From contig CM023541.1 of the NCBI GenBank assembly GCA_013350335.1, forward strand, positions 38,370,739 through 38,434,738: a stretch of DNA of 64,000 nt, written 5' to 3'. Below, in pieces: positions 23,601 through 38,600 of the stretch. This stretch comes from Chimonanthus salicifolius (lineage: Eukaryota; Streptophyta; Magnoliopsida; Laurales; Calycanthaceae). The translations under genes and the position numbers were made by a program. The notes below the pieces were generated by a model. That model was given only the letters and a program-made list of their open reading frames with translations. It was not told the DNA's origin and did not search any database. Positions within the stretch are counted from its first letter, which is position 1. The number at the start of each line of letters is the position of its first letter.

Positions 23601-26600
23601 TTACCCCTACCCCTAAATTGTGTACTTTTATGGAATTAGTGAGTATTCAATTTGCCTAGTTACCCGACGTAGAATATTTAAATTTCTTGAAGGATAGGAA
23701 GACATTTAATGCACTATGAATTGTTGTTATATTGTCCTCTTCCTGTTTGTATTTCTTGCATTTTGTTCACATCTCAGTGAACATTTGCCTATATACTGTG
23801 ATAGCATTTGAAAACAACCTCCCTTTAATGTATACCATCGTTGATGCTGGGATTGTATATTGTTTGTAGGTTCAAGTGGCAGATGTGGACTGGATTAAGA
23901 TTGTTTCACAAGAAGAGATATGGCTTATGGTATGTTCGTTTGTTCTATTTCTCATGGTACATTGGGTTCATTCTACCTACCAAAGGGAAAAGGAAAAAGT
24001 TCAGTTCGTTTCATGCTGTATTTTCATATCTACCTGTCACTTTTTAACACTTTTTTTTTGGTAGGAGGGTGCTATAAAATCGCTTGACATATTAGCAGGG
24101 ATTCATGATGGCACTGTCTTTGACTCCTCTCAGGTGTCAATATTCATAAATTCCATTCGACTTTACGTATTAACTTTTTGTCTTCTTCACTACTAACATC
24201 CATCATATGTGACGTACCTCACTTCTTTTCTTTTTTCTCTCCTTTTTGGTAGTGTTCCATACCCTTTAGTATTTGAGATTGAGAAGCTTAGTGACAATGC
24301 TCGACCTTTGTGAACTCCTTTTTTGCCGTTGTTTTTTGTTTTTTTATAGTATGCGTACATGAATATTAATATGCATGTTGAGGATGGAGTACTTGAGCTT
24401 GTTGACATTGATGGTCACTCAAGAGGTGGTGGTGGTATTCATGGGCCAAAAATTGTAATACAAGCTGCACATCTAGGCATTACATCTTTTTATGTAAGTG
24501 TCGTCTTGCCTTCAGCTGATACTTGTTCAATGATCATCAATTTCATGATTTTTTTCTTTTTGCAAGTCATTCAAGTTTTCAGTTGGGTTTTCAATTATTT
24601 AGGTGACTGCTAGACGGCAATCTGGACAAAAAATATCAAGTGAACTTATTAAAGTAGAAGTCTATCCACCGTTAAAGATACATCCTGAAGATGTTTTTCT
24701 TGCACTTGGTGCATCATATGTGGTATGTTTCATTTTTCTTTTATAAATGTAATTTGATATATTTGAATATACTAATCTTTCATCCTTTCATTTTGGTGAT
24801 TTGTGGATTTACTTCAATCTTTTAATTAATGTAAAGAGGTGTTATTATCTCCTCACTTATTGCTTTCTAGCTGCAGAAAAAGAGAGTTGATTTCCCATAT
24901 GAATTGTTTACTTGTACGCTATATTTGATTATTTTCTTCTGTTTATTATACTTGCTTTTTTAGCTTACTTTGAAAGGGGGGCCAACTACTGGAGCCATGA
25001 TTTTGTATGCTAGCATGGATGATTTAACTGCAACAATACACAAGTCTACGGGAAGGCTTTCTGCCATTTCATTGGGGAATACAGTAAGTGGCTAATAACC
25101 ATGTGACTTAGTTCTCTCTCTCTCTCTCTCTCTCTGGGCTGCAAAAAGAACAGGGGTTGCCTAAATTCTATCAAAAACTAATTTCTATCAAAAACAGATT
25201 GCTAGATCACAAACATTTATTTATATTTACCTTTTTTGCGTTGATAGCATGTTAGCATCAAATCATGTATTATGTTCTGTGCAATATTTTGGCTCTCTTG
25301 ATCAGACTATTCGAGCCACAGTCTATGGAAATGGAGGAGCAGTAATTTGTGAAGCATATGGACAAGTAAGAGTAGGGATCCCATCTGCAATGGCCCTCAA
25401 TCTACAAAGTAAACAGCTTGCTGTTGGTCGTGAAATGCCAATATATCCGTCGTCCCCTGAGGTAAGCATTTGAAAGGAATAAATTTTTCTTTGTTTCATA
25501 TGACATTTCCAGATGTTTCATTATCTTTTTGTTTTATTTATCAGGGAACTTTGTTTTCCTTCTATGAGCTATGCAAGAATTATAAATGGATGGTGGAGGA
25601 TGAACAGGTTGCAGGAAGTATTACATTGCCCCATCAAATTGCTACATGATTCTTTTGATTGAAACATATTTGGCATTGTAATCGTTTGTAGGTGATAGAA
25701 TTTGCTTTTCTCCCATGACCATCTCCATCTTTCAGGTGTTGAGCTTCCGAATGTCCAGCTCCTTGCATAATAATGATATTCATCTAATTCAGTCGAGTTC
25801 GACAGATAAAGAATACTCCAGTTACTCAAAAATGAATGATCTTGGATTCGTTGGTATAGCATATGGCAGGTATGTTTTTGCCTTAGCAGTGCTAAAATTT
25901 GATTAGCTTTTGCCTTGTTGTCTGTACCACTATTATTTATTGAGAAGATTGAAATGAATATTCATCAACAAATTATGTAAATGGTGTGTAGAAGATGCCT
26001 TTTGTTTTTAGTGATAACAGGGCTGAAATATATCAAATGGAGAAAAAAAGTACAAGAGAAGGGTCTAAGAGACTTAAACCCAGAAGTGAAGGAGCTATGA
26101 AACACCCATGAAACTCCCATCATGGAGGCAAATCTATTCCAAAGCATTCTCACTATTATGCACTTTCCTAGGAAATGGTCCACGTCTTCCTAGACATGTA
26201 AATTCCTTTCCTATTAAGCTCTGCCTTAGACAAAATGTGTTTTTTAAGGGCTCACCAAGCAAAGGCCTTTACTCTTGGCGGGGCCACGCCAGACCAAGCT
26301 GGAAGACCCTGGTAACTCCTATTGGTAGGTTCCTTTAGTGCCAACTCCACCCCAGTCTTTACAGAATAAAGACCCAATGAATCACCTGTCCAAATTCGTT
26401 CATTTTCTATCCTCTAAAAGATCGGTACGTCTCCAAGCATGGACTTCAATTCCAATAAACTCTCTTCCTCGAAGGCTCTAAGATCTCTTCTAAAATCGAT
26501 TTCCCTCCTAGTGATGCCCTCTTCAATTGTATAATAGTCCACTATTTTAGCTTGCTCATTCCTGGTGATCCAAAAAAGTCTTTAAGGAAAATGTCTCTTA

Positions 26601-29600
26601 AGGCTCTCTCTCCTATCCAAAGGTTGCTCCAAAAGAAGGTTCTATCTCCTTTCCCTACTAGCATTCTGAACTTTTCCTTGAATATACCTCCTACCTTGCC
26701 TTTGCACAAACCTATCCTCCATCGTGCCTTTAGGACTTGCGATCCATTTCTTTCCACTCTCCAAAAGACTCCATTCATTTTCATTTTCCACCCCATGTCT
26801 AGCTACTAGAATCTTTCTCCACAATGCATTCTTTTCTCTTCCAAATCTCCAGCTCCATTTACACAATAGAGCGTGGTTCCTAATAGTAGAAGATGCCTAA
26901 TAGGGGCCTCAGGCAGGGGGACCCTTTGTCCTCCTTCATTTTCACCTTAGTGGGTGAAGGATTGAATAGATTAATTGACAAGGCTAGTGGCCTAGGCATT
27001 GTAAGAGGATTCTAGGCATCAGATCATGGACAGGTAGTAACTCACATGCAATTCGCAGATGACACTTTGTTTTTCTGCAATCCATCCATCAAAGAGATCA
27101 CCGGTTTCAAGGTGATACTAAGGTGCTTTGAGTTGGTATCAGGGTTGCGGGTAAACCTAGGAAAGAACACTCTTATAGGTGTTGGGGTGGAGGATGAAAC
27201 CATAAGGGGAATGGTGGATCTAGTTGGATGTTCAATGAGGATGATGCCTTTCAAGTACCTTGGGCAACCGGTGGGTGGGAACCCAAGATTAAAGTCCTTC
27301 TGGTCACCGGTGGTAGAAAGGGTGGAGAAAAGATTGGAAGGATGGAGCGACAAATACTTATTGTTAGGAGGGAGACTCAACATTATTTGATCGGTACTAT
27401 CGAACCTACCCACCTATTACATGTCCTTATTCCAAATCCAAAAGGAATATCGGGGAAACTGGAACAATATTTTAGGAGGTTTCTGTGGGGTGACAAACAG
27501 GACAAAAGGAAGGTTGATTTAGTATCATGGCTTAACGTGACCAAACTTGAAAATAGAGGGGGCCTTGGAATCACTCCACTTCATCTAAGGAATCAAGCAT
27601 TATTATGTAAATGGAATTGGAGCTTGGGAAAAGAAAGGGAAGCCTTGTGGGCAAGAGTCCTAATAGCTACATATGGAACAGGGGGAAGAGGTGGATAGAC
27701 TTTAGGAGACAAAGTGGAAAGAGAGGGCTCCCAGATTGTAAAAAGTTGATGGAAGTTAGGAACGGGCTAGGGTCAAGTGGATAGGGCTTTTCGTGAGAAT
27801 ATGTCCGCCCAGTGGGAAATGGAAATCGGACCCTTTTCTGGGAGGAGGTATCGCTCGGGGATAGACCCTTAAAGGTTGTCTTCCCTAGACTATATAGGGT
27901 GGTGGCTGAGAAGAAGGCAATGGTGAGCGATCAGTATAGGATAGAGGGAGGTCGGATCCACTGGAATTTTGATTTCAGAAGAAGCCTTAGGGACTTTGAA
28001 TAGGAAAGCCTAGAAAGCCGACAATGCCTTTTGAAAGAATTTCCCTTATCCATCGAAGAGGAAGACGAACCAATTTGGTTAGGGAATCCTCTGGAGCCTT
28101 TTTTGTTAGATCAATGGTAGGGAGGGTAAGCCACCCGAGTAATGATGGCTCACTCCCGGGACTTGCATGGAAGAACCTAGCCCCTCCAAGAGTAAAAGCC
28201 TTTGTTTGGTGCGTGCTACAAGGAAAGACCCTGATTAGATCCGCCTTGAAAAGGAGAGGCCTACTCAACTCAGATGATGGACCTTCAATGTCCCTTATGC
28301 AGCCAAGCAGAGAACGAGGGGGATCATCTCTTCATGAATTGCCCCGTTGCGGCCCATCTGTGGAAAAGTTTACTTACTCTCATGGGAATACCATGGGTAC
28401 TTGATAGTACCTGCATCGGGATAATACGTTCATGGTCCATCCCAAGCCTTAACACTAGAAGTGATGTAGCGGAAGCGGTGCGGGAAATAGAGAATTAGTT
28501 AGTCCCGACAAATATTGGGTCACACACGTAAGTTGGGTCACACACGTGGAATAAGACTTAAAAGGGACAATTTTAGGGTTTAGGGGCTAAAAAGAAAAGG
28601 GGAAAAACAGAGAGAGGGTGGCGGCGAAATTGCGGAAGGAGGGGAGGGAAAGAAGAGGCGATGGAAGTGGAAGGAAAAAAGAACATTACATGTACCTGGT
28701 GTGTGGATGGAGGCAGCAAGAGAACGAAACTGGTCGCAGTAGGGCGAGACAAAGTGGCAGCGAAACAGTGAGCAGAGGCGGAAGCGACAATGATAGCTTG
28801 GGATAAAGCCCAAGGCAACTTGTGATGGTAATTTCTCCTGGGATTAGGCCCATGATCCGACAATGGAGACTGGAACAAGCTAGCAACGATGAGCCTGCAG
28901 CAAATGCAGAGACAACAAAGAAGATAACAAAGATTACTTCAAATAATTCTCAGTTTTTTATTATTTCTAAAGCGGTATCCCTCTGCTTTACATCCATCAG
29001 TATTTATAAGAAAACAAACAACTAAAAATAGACTAGGGCTCTAAGTTTGGAAGGCCACGAAAGTGGTTTCCAACTCTGCTATCACTTCTAAACTTGGACT
29101 CTTAAACTAACTAGGAAAGCCACCGACCTGGCTTCTTAAAACAAGGACTCTAGATCATTACGAAAATACTAAAATACTAAAAATGGGTCTAAGCTCTGCA
29201 TGTTCTACATCAAGAAGGAAAATGGCTTGAAATACAATTCCCACTACAATCTTGTGGACCATTTGGAAGGAGAGGAATGCCAGAGTGTTTCAATCTAAGG
29301 AGCAAGGGATTGAGGAATTATTCCAAAAAGCCAAATGGAGATTATGCACATGGCTCTTGTCAGGAAAAGCCTTCATAGGAGCCAAGATAATGGAGTTGTA
29401 TCAGTCTTGGGACGGTTCAATGATGGGAGCCCCTAAAAAAAACCAAGAAGTCAACCACCTGGGCACCACCACAACAAGGGCAATTCAAATTTAGTGTGGA
29501 CAGGGAAGCTAGGGGAAAACGGGGACTGGTAGGAATTGAGGGTGTTTTTCGCAACCATAATGGGTAGCCGCTAGTTGTATTCCTAGGGTCGATTGGCAAA

Positions 29601-32600
29601 AAAGAATCAAACGAGGCGGAATTGCTTAGCATTAGGAAGGCACTGACTATTTGTATTCTTTAGGGTTGGGCAACTTGATCATTGAAAGTGACTCGGCAAA
29701 TGCAATCAAATGGGTATCGGGAGTTAAAAAAAACCCTGTGGAAGTTGGCTACAGTGGTGAGGAGTAGATTCAACAAGCCATGGCATTTACTATTTGTGAC
29801 ACACAGGGACAACACCTTTGGGATGGGATTCTTCTTTTGTTGTTAAGATTTTATTTTTGGACATATGGGATCAATAGTTTGGTGACTTTTTATTTTCTTT
29901 TCATATGGTTCATTACTCTTGAATCCATTATTATCTTCTCCTCTTGTACCTTCTTTCTCTTTTAATGGAAATTCATGTTACAGCTAAAAAAAAATTAAGA
30001 TAGATTTGCATATTCCTTCTGTCTCTCTCTCTCACTGTCACGCCCCGCCTTCCAACACCTAAGCGTGCGTGATCTGACTGTACAATTTTAGGTAACCTGC
30101 TGCCCTAAACGGGTCTTACATCATAAATCCGTGGCTATTTTTTTTTTTCCAAACAAATATATATACATTCACAAGCCATCAGATTCCTCACGTCCACAAC
30201 CTGCTAAATGACATGACATTTCCATTCATCATTCCATATAACTTAGAGAGAGAATATTCCATCACATAAAGATTTCTAAACTCACCAATTTACTCACATT
30301 CCCATACTAACCAAATACATAATGTTCTCAAATTTACTCATTACTTGAATTCATTATTCAAGTTTCAACAAACCAAATAAACAAATAACAACTTCCTCAA
30401 AATAATTCAAATTAAAATAAACATCTGATCTATGCTCTAAGCACTAAATATATCAATAAGATATTCAATTCTAAACGCTCTCTAGCGACTCCTCATTTCC
30501 TACGCCTGATTTTGATCATCATCCAGTCCCAAGTCCAACGGAGTGCCTGCAATGTAAGGGATGCGCTCTATGCCCAGTGAAGAGAAACAATAGCACATAC
30601 ATATATATTATCACCATTCATTAGACAAGATCCCATTCAAATCTCATATCATATAACATAATCTCCAACATAGATAAATCAATTATATTCAATGCATATA
30701 ATCAATGTCCTATATTCAATTCTATATGCCAATGCTCAATGCCCACGCACCTCAATCCATTACCACATCCACTATCACCATATCAAATCTCATGGTTTGC
30801 CAAAATGACTCAACTTCGATTGAGTGGCCACCCTGACAATCCATGTAAAACAATCACGTGCCGTCACCGATGTGACCAAATAGCAAACCAGGACCCAGCA
30901 ACCACGATCCGATCGGCCTGTCACTTAATTTCAATAAAATAAAACCATGGACTAACACAGTCAATTTCTAACTAACTCTACCCACTGACTCGTTACTCCA
31001 GGTCGGGTCACTACACACACACACGCACACTAGTAAGTTGTTGAGTATTTCTCTCATTGAAGTTAAATGGGTTTTACACAGGCAAGCCGATGTAAAAGAC
31101 CATTGTTGATATCGACCTTTTATGAGACATCATTGTGTACTCTACATTAGAATGGTTATCCTGTCCACATTTATATTGTCTGTCTACATGATAACCATGG
31201 AATCCATCATGTCTGGAGCATAAACAACATCAAATCCTTTGTGATCCCAGCTTTTTTATCTGTATTATCTAATGGATGGGTACAGTGGCAATTCCAAGGT
31301 ATTGTTGGAGTAAATGTTCATTTGGCTTTGCCCCATAAGTTGTGGGCATTATCTCTTTAATAGGTCCTATCGACAGTACAGATTTTACAACTTAGGAGGA
31401 AGGAATTAAATTAAAAAATCCTATTTATAGAAAGTGAATTGAATTAGATATCCTATTTTCCTTGATATTGGTACTGCATTATTTTGTTTTTTTGTTTTTT
31501 TGTGAGCAGTAACAAGATGTACTGCATATTGCTTTTCCATTGCCAATTCATTTTGGATGGATCAGATTTAATGGTTTGGGCTCACAAACTGTTGTAAAAA
31601 CTGTATATATTTCAAGCCAGCTGCATGGAACTTTCTATTTAGCTGCATACAAAGATCATTTTCATGACGCAACACATTTAGATATAAAAGGTCTATAAAT
31701 TATCTTATTTTGATATTAAAATGGGCTCCTTTAATGCAGGTAAACTGTTGGATGTAAGTGTCCACTATTGACCATGTGTTTCAACTTTTAAATATCATTC
31801 TGATCAATGTCATTCCATAGTGCATTGATAAAAAGGCACTGTAGGATTTCACATCTGAATAAAGAAGTGTGAAAACTTGGTGAACAATATAGAGACCTAG
31901 AATGAGACTTGGGTTAGGTTGGGATGATCCCTACCCAAACTAGGTGTATTTTGCTGTCAACCTTGACCTATATAAAGTCCAAACATATTGCAGTGAACCA
32001 TAACTTAACACATTTCATTGAACTGAACAGTCAATTATGGTTCATTTCTGTCGATCAGCTTAGCTTCACTGAAATCTCTCTCTTCATCTACATAGCCTGT
32101 AATTATTTTCATAGTAATCATCTATAAGATCATCTTATTCGATCCATGCCCTCATCCTGATCAAATTTGCACATGTCAAGTTAGGAAGTCCCAGCCCAAA
32201 GCCAACATAAGTTTAAGTTGGGCTGGAATTCGATCCCAATTGGTTCCTCTGGGGCCGACCATCTCCATCCCTATTACCCAAACATTTGCTAGTTGGAAAA
32301 GAAATCTGAAAGTTGGAAAGGAATGTGCTACTTCATAAATTAAGTTTAATGGCCAAAGTTAAATGAAATGTTTCTAAAATTTTCCCTTGAAATCAGGTTT
32401 CTTTTTGTGGTCTATCTTGAATAGATCAGATCAATGTCATGATTTTGAGTTTATGTGTCAATATGGTTTTCATTCTGTTGAATCTCTTATTCTTCACCAG
32501 ATCTGCTGGCAGAACAACTGTGTCTGTTTCATTCTCATGCGATTTCAGTTCCTCTGGATCCTTCACCCATTCAGTATCTTATAGAGCTTCTGAATCATTA

Positions 32601-35600
32601 TTGGTGATATCTGATCCTCCACTAGCACTTGGAGTGCCAGTGACTTGGGTCCTTCCTCCTTTTTATACATCCTCAAATCTTTTACCTGCATCATCAGAAC
32701 CTTATAGTGAACAAGATCCTCGGGGCAGAAAAGGGAATATTGTTTATTCTCTGTTGAGAACTTGTGGTGGAAATGATGAATTTTCAAAACAGGATGCCAT
32801 TGCTATTGATGGCGCTAGAATAAGGACACAGGATATTAATGACCTTGCTTGCATTCAGGCAAGAGACAGAGTAACTGGAAGAAATGTGATAGCATCTTGT
32901 GTACAGGTTTCTGAGGTATGGATATTTTTTCATTTACTTATTCTAATTATGTAATCTGAAAAGAACATATGCTATTAATCTTTGTAGCACAGAGAACAAT
33001 TTTGAATACAAACGTCAGAATATTTTCATGTTACTAATTTAATTCTAGTGTACTACATAGTACTTGTTCTTATTGTTTTTCAATAATTGTAAGCCACATG
33101 AGTATGTCTTCTTAATCTCAATTTTCTGATTTATATTTCATACTCTTAGTAGACTGTTATTGTGCCATTGAAATCTCTCATCATTGAAGTGTTTTTTGAG
33201 GACCATATTGTTGACTCATCTGATGGGGTTACTGGCTATGATGATGATGACTTCTCTATTGTACAAAGTGCAAAAGGTTAGGAAAATACCAACAGATGTC
33301 TCCATCAAAATGGCTCTTATCTATTTTGGTGCCTTGAGCTCAAGTACCCAGTGTCTATACTTCGTTCTTTTGAAGTTGGGAGTAGAGATGATCTTTTAGT
33401 TCAGCTACAGGAATTTCCTTTGTCCTTAAAGGATGAGGATGAATTGATTTGGACGGGTGACTCATCACGTGTCTACTCAGTTAAGTCAATGATGGATTTG
33501 GTGCTTAAAGATCAATCTCATGATGAAATTTCCACTAATATGGCTTGGAAGGTGTGGTGCCTCCAAGGGTACATATCTTTGAATGGTGGTTTTAAAAGGG
33601 AGGGTGTTGACTACAACAAAATAGAAGAGATGAGGGATGCTAGGTTCGGAAGAGGATTCTTTATGTCATCTTTGTTCCTCAAAGGAAGAGGATTTCAATC
33701 ACCTATTTGTTACTTGTCCAGTTGCTTAGAGTTTGTGGATGAACTTTGCTAAACTTCTAGACATACTGTGGGTATTGGATAAAACCTGTGGGGTGTGTAG
33801 ACTCTTGGGTATTAGTAGGACTGCAACCTAGATTGAAATTGGCTTGGTTTACGATCCTGGGGGTAGTTTTGTGGTCGCTTTGGAAAGAAAGATGCTAGAA
33901 TTTTTTAAGGTAAGTCACTTGATGTTCAGGACCTCTTTCAGATTATGGACAAATTTTGTTAACCTGATGGGAATTTCGTGGGTGTTAGACAAGACTTGTG
34001 AGGGAGTGATGGGATCTTGGTCCCTTCCTTGCCTCAGTCCCAAGATAAAGGCAACCTAGAGCACAATTCCTACAGCAATTCTATGGACCATTTGGAATGA
34101 GAGGAATGCAAGGATATTCCAATTGAAGGTTTCAGAGGTAATACAGATTTTCCATAAGTCTAAGTGGAGGCTATGTGTTTGGTTTTTATCCGGGAAGGAC
34201 TTCGAGGGAACGGATTTTTATCATTCATGGTAGTCACTTGGTCCCCTCCACATCAAGACACATTTAAATTCAATGTAGACAGGACTACTAGGGGAAACCT
34301 TGAGGCCGGCAAGAATTGGTGGGTCCTGCGCTATCATACCGGAAAATCTTCCATCATTTTCTTCAAATCGGTAGGTTGGAAAAAAATCAAATGAAGCAGA
34401 ACTACTTAGTATTAGGAGAGCCTAAACCGATTATTGAAAGTGACTCAGCAAATGCAATTAAGTGGGCAACGGGAGCGAAACAACCTCCTTGGAGAACAAC
34501 AATAATTAGGGAGATTAAGGCATTACTCAATAGCCGAGAGAGATCCTTCTCATAATACAACAGATCGGCTAACAAAGTAGTAGGCTTTGCGAAATATGGA
34601 GTTGGCTTATCACCTCATGGTGTTTTCTAACTATGACTCATGAAGTGGGAGGGGTTATACGGGTTGCCTTGGTTGTATTGGATGTGCTTCACGCACTTGT
34701 TTCTATTTTTTCAAGGTTCTTGTTTTCTTCGGTTTGGTTGTTTTGTATTTTTCCTTTTCCTCGTGGGTTTACATCTCCTAAACCCTTTTTGCTCTTTCAT
34801 GATCTTGTACTTATATTTTCTTATTAATGCATTATTATCTTATAACTGCTCAAAAAAAAGTGCCTTGTGAGGGATAACGGATCGGGTGGGATGGACCCCA
34901 TTTCTAGGGTCCGTCCCATTAAAACTATCGGTCCTTAAAATATGGCCCAGTCTCAGTCCTATGACCCAGTTAACCTACTCATTTACTAAATTAACGGGTC
35001 GGGCTTGGGTTGTACTCAGGTCTAACCCGAACCCATTTACACCCCTAATCGTAACGGAAACTAACAAGGACTAGATGAAATTATAATCCTGTGATATTCC
35101 CCATTGGACACTGGTGAAGATCTTGAAATGTGCATTATTTTTCTTGTACTCCATGTAAGAATTACATTGCTTATTGCTTGTCAGACAATTAACATGTGGA
35201 AACTGATACCTGAGTAGTTTCCCACTCATATCAACCACTCGGAATATGCTTAATGAGAAATACATCATTGTTGTTATTTTCGGCTGCCTCTGTAGGTCAT
35301 CCTCCAGTCCATATTCATTTGCAACTTGATCTATCTTTTCTAGATTTTCTTTGAAGTCCATTTCAATCATTTGAAATGTTCATCAGGTAACTCAAGTACG
35401 AGCAAATACAAAGGAATTTCCTTTCCATGTTGTTGACCTTGCTGTTGGTGCCAAGGTTGAACTGGTCATAAGCTTTGCAGATGCTCTAGGTAACTGTAAT
35501 CTGGCATTTAGTGGTCTCATTATCAGCACTCTTTAATCATTTCCCCAAAAAATGACACGTCAATAATACGAATTCATAAGCACTTCATAAACCCTCTTTA

Positions 35601-38600
35601 ATCTTTATGTTTCGTCTTTGTATTAGGAAATCCCTTCTATGAAGCTTTTGGTGTGGTTCCGTTGGATGTTGAGACTAATTATCCTGATGTCGTGTCAATT
35701 CAAACTTCTGAGGAAAACAAGACTCATGATGGGCACAAGAATTTCTATTTGCAGGTATGTTTTTGCCTACTTTTATGTCTGTTTCAATCAAATGGTGGTT
35801 TAGGCCTTGTCCAGTCAGAGAAGATGAAAGCTAAACTAACATTTTCTTTTTTTTATCTGTTTGTTATGATAGAATCATTTTCACACATTCATGCAGATTC
35901 ATAGAGATTCATATATTCACATTATCTCTCATGCTATCTTAGTTGCCTCACTTAACCTTTTCTGACTTCTATCACAATTAAAGGCAATTCATCATGGGAG
36001 GGCTCTCGTACAGATTTCAATTAACAACAGCCCACTGAAGGCAGACTACATCCTGGTATTCTTTTCTTTTCTTTTCTTTTCTTTTCTCAAGTTATTTTTC
36101 TTGTTGGGTCATCACATGTAATCTTAATCTTCTTTAATTTCATACACTGGAATTGTCATCTGGTACATCCATATTTGCTTTAAATATTTGATATAATGGT
36201 GTTGCTACTAGTTGTACCTCACATTTTTCTCCGAACTGTGTCTTTCTGGTTATTCATTAACGATTCTGCATATATTCATTAGTTTGAGTCCATATAGTTA
36301 ACCTATGTGTTTGGAACACCCTTTTTTTTTCCAGATAACAGTTGGTGGTCATTTGGCTCCCCAAAACCCAGTCCTGCATGTTGGAAATTATCTCAACTTC
36401 AGTATAGTTGGAGAAGGTATGCCTCTCACTACTACATTTTGAATGACTTTTTTTTTCTCTGTTCAGTCAGTATAAAATGTAATTAGAGAGGTTAGTCTTG
36501 GACAACATGGACATGGATTGTAGAGGCTTGAAGTTGGGTCAGGCTGGTCAAGAGGAATACAATTTCAGCTGAATTATTTTGTAATTTTTTTCCTTTGTGA
36601 TAATTTTAATGGTACTAGGGGTGTGTATGGCTCTAAAATGGGGTCTATCCTACCGACTAAACTTGTTATTAGATAGGTGTGGCTCTGGCGTCAACTTAAA
36701 TGGTCATTGGGCTCTTATAGGTTCATGATCTATAACTTTTATGTATACATCCTGTCTAAAGTACTACATAGAATCCACTTAAAGATTCAAATGTTCCCAT
36801 TTTTTATAGAAATTATGTGTACCTGAAAAATTCAATCCAGGGACCCTCATACATACTCATTTTGTGCATATTTTCTCTAAACTAATGGCCTACATGCAGG
36901 CTTGGGCTGCCAAAAATCAATGGGCTTATTCTTGGCCTAGGATACTTTTGTGACGCCCCCCCCCCCTACCCACAACCCACTTGGGTGTGTGGGAAAGGAG
37001 TCCCACATCGCCCAGGGAGGGGATGTGGGGAGGAGATATATGAGGGGAGAGCCCCGGGCCTCTTCTAGCAAGAGGCCTTTTGGGCCTGGAAGTTAAGTTG
37101 GTGATGCAGTACAAAAAAAAAAAAAGTAACCCTAAATGACTAATGCAACTATGGTGAAGTAAAATTAATATGAACTAAACCTAAAACGGGTTGAAATTAA
37201 GTTCAATTAATACTTGCAATCCAATAATATAAGTTTGTCACAAACAATCAATAAATTCTTGGAATCTTATGTAAATGAGTATAGAATGTTCCAAGCCAAC
37301 TCACCACTCACGATGGGGCTCTCTCAAAAAAAAAAAGGGGTTGTCAGATCCCACAGAAGTGAAGGCCTATCGTCAGAGAAGGGCTAGATCTGGTTGTTTG
37401 CATCAAGGTATGGAAGGAAATGGGGGCAACAACAAATAGATGGAGGAGAATGAGGGTAGCGGTGGCAAAATGGGACAAAAAGGGGTGGCGGCAGCAAGGA
37501 GATGAATTAGGAAGGTGGCGACATCAAGTAGGACCTAAAGGTGGTGGCGGCTGCATGATGGGGCTATGGGAGGGTTAGGGCAGCAAAGATAGGGATTATG
37601 GAGGTGGCGGCTGCAATATGGGGGAGGGGAAGGGCTAGGGTTAGGGTTGAGGTGGGGCTGCCACAAGAGGGGAAGGATAGTTGCGGCTAGGGCTGAGGTG
37701 GGGGCAGCAACAAGAGGGGAAGGATAGTGGTGGCCAGGGTTAGGGTTTAGGGTTGAGGTGGGGGCGCCAACAAGAGGGGAAGGATAGTGGCGGCTAGGGT
37801 TAGGGTTTAGGGTTGAGGTGGGGGCGCCAACAAGAGGGGAAGGATAGTGGCGGCTAGGGTTTGGGAGAAAAAGAAGGGAGAAAGAAAGAAAGGAGAGATG
37901 GAGAAGATTAAAACTAAATACCTGGAGATAGAAGAAGGCTTCTCACCAAGACTTGATTTCTCACCACGGGTTCCAACGGATGGAGCAATGCAAAATTTCT
38001 TTTATTCATTCATTACCCTAATGAGAGGGCTTATAAGAGTATTTATAAGGTTTACAATAAAAAAGGACCAAAATGCCATCAAATAAAAGAAAACCTAATT
38101 ACAATAAAATGACCAAAGTGCCCTCACATGAAAAAAAGAAAACCTAAACCAAAAATAAGGAAAATAACAAAATAACTGGAAATACTAATAATAAGCTCCG
38201 CATCAGCCCCCCCATCTAAGAAAAACTCGACCTCGAACCACGCTCGCGTCTTCCCAGTGTGGGGTCTTTAAAGTGTAACTACGTGCATGTGAGGCCTTCA
38301 GACGTTACCCAACCGAACCATCGTCGAGCCACAATGATAGTGCTAGAGCAGCTCTCCTCCGTCGTTGTCGGTACACTCAGAAACTTGATCTGATGTCCCT
38401 CTCAACTCTCCCAAGGTAAGAATAATGCACCTCCGGTGAAACAAAACTCCGATACCTCTCCAGTAGATCTGGATCAAGTCGTTGTAGCTCTCCTTAGTCA
38501 ACCAAGTGGCATTTGTCATGGGCTTGTTCTTCCACTTCACAAGATATTTCTGATAACCCCTTGCATTTGTAGAAACCACTTCCTCGTCCTAGACGCCAAG

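Noticed and set aside
26001..29995. LINE with a twin-priming inversion
   Set aside because: The 13-bp repeat around the minus-strand part supports two insertions instead; listed as a question in the findings.
31528..31690. Apparently coding stretch ([17 protein letters not shown])
   Set aside because: It fits no GP210 segment between exons 18 and 19, lies in intron 18 without suitable splice sites in phase, and matches no transposon protein I know.
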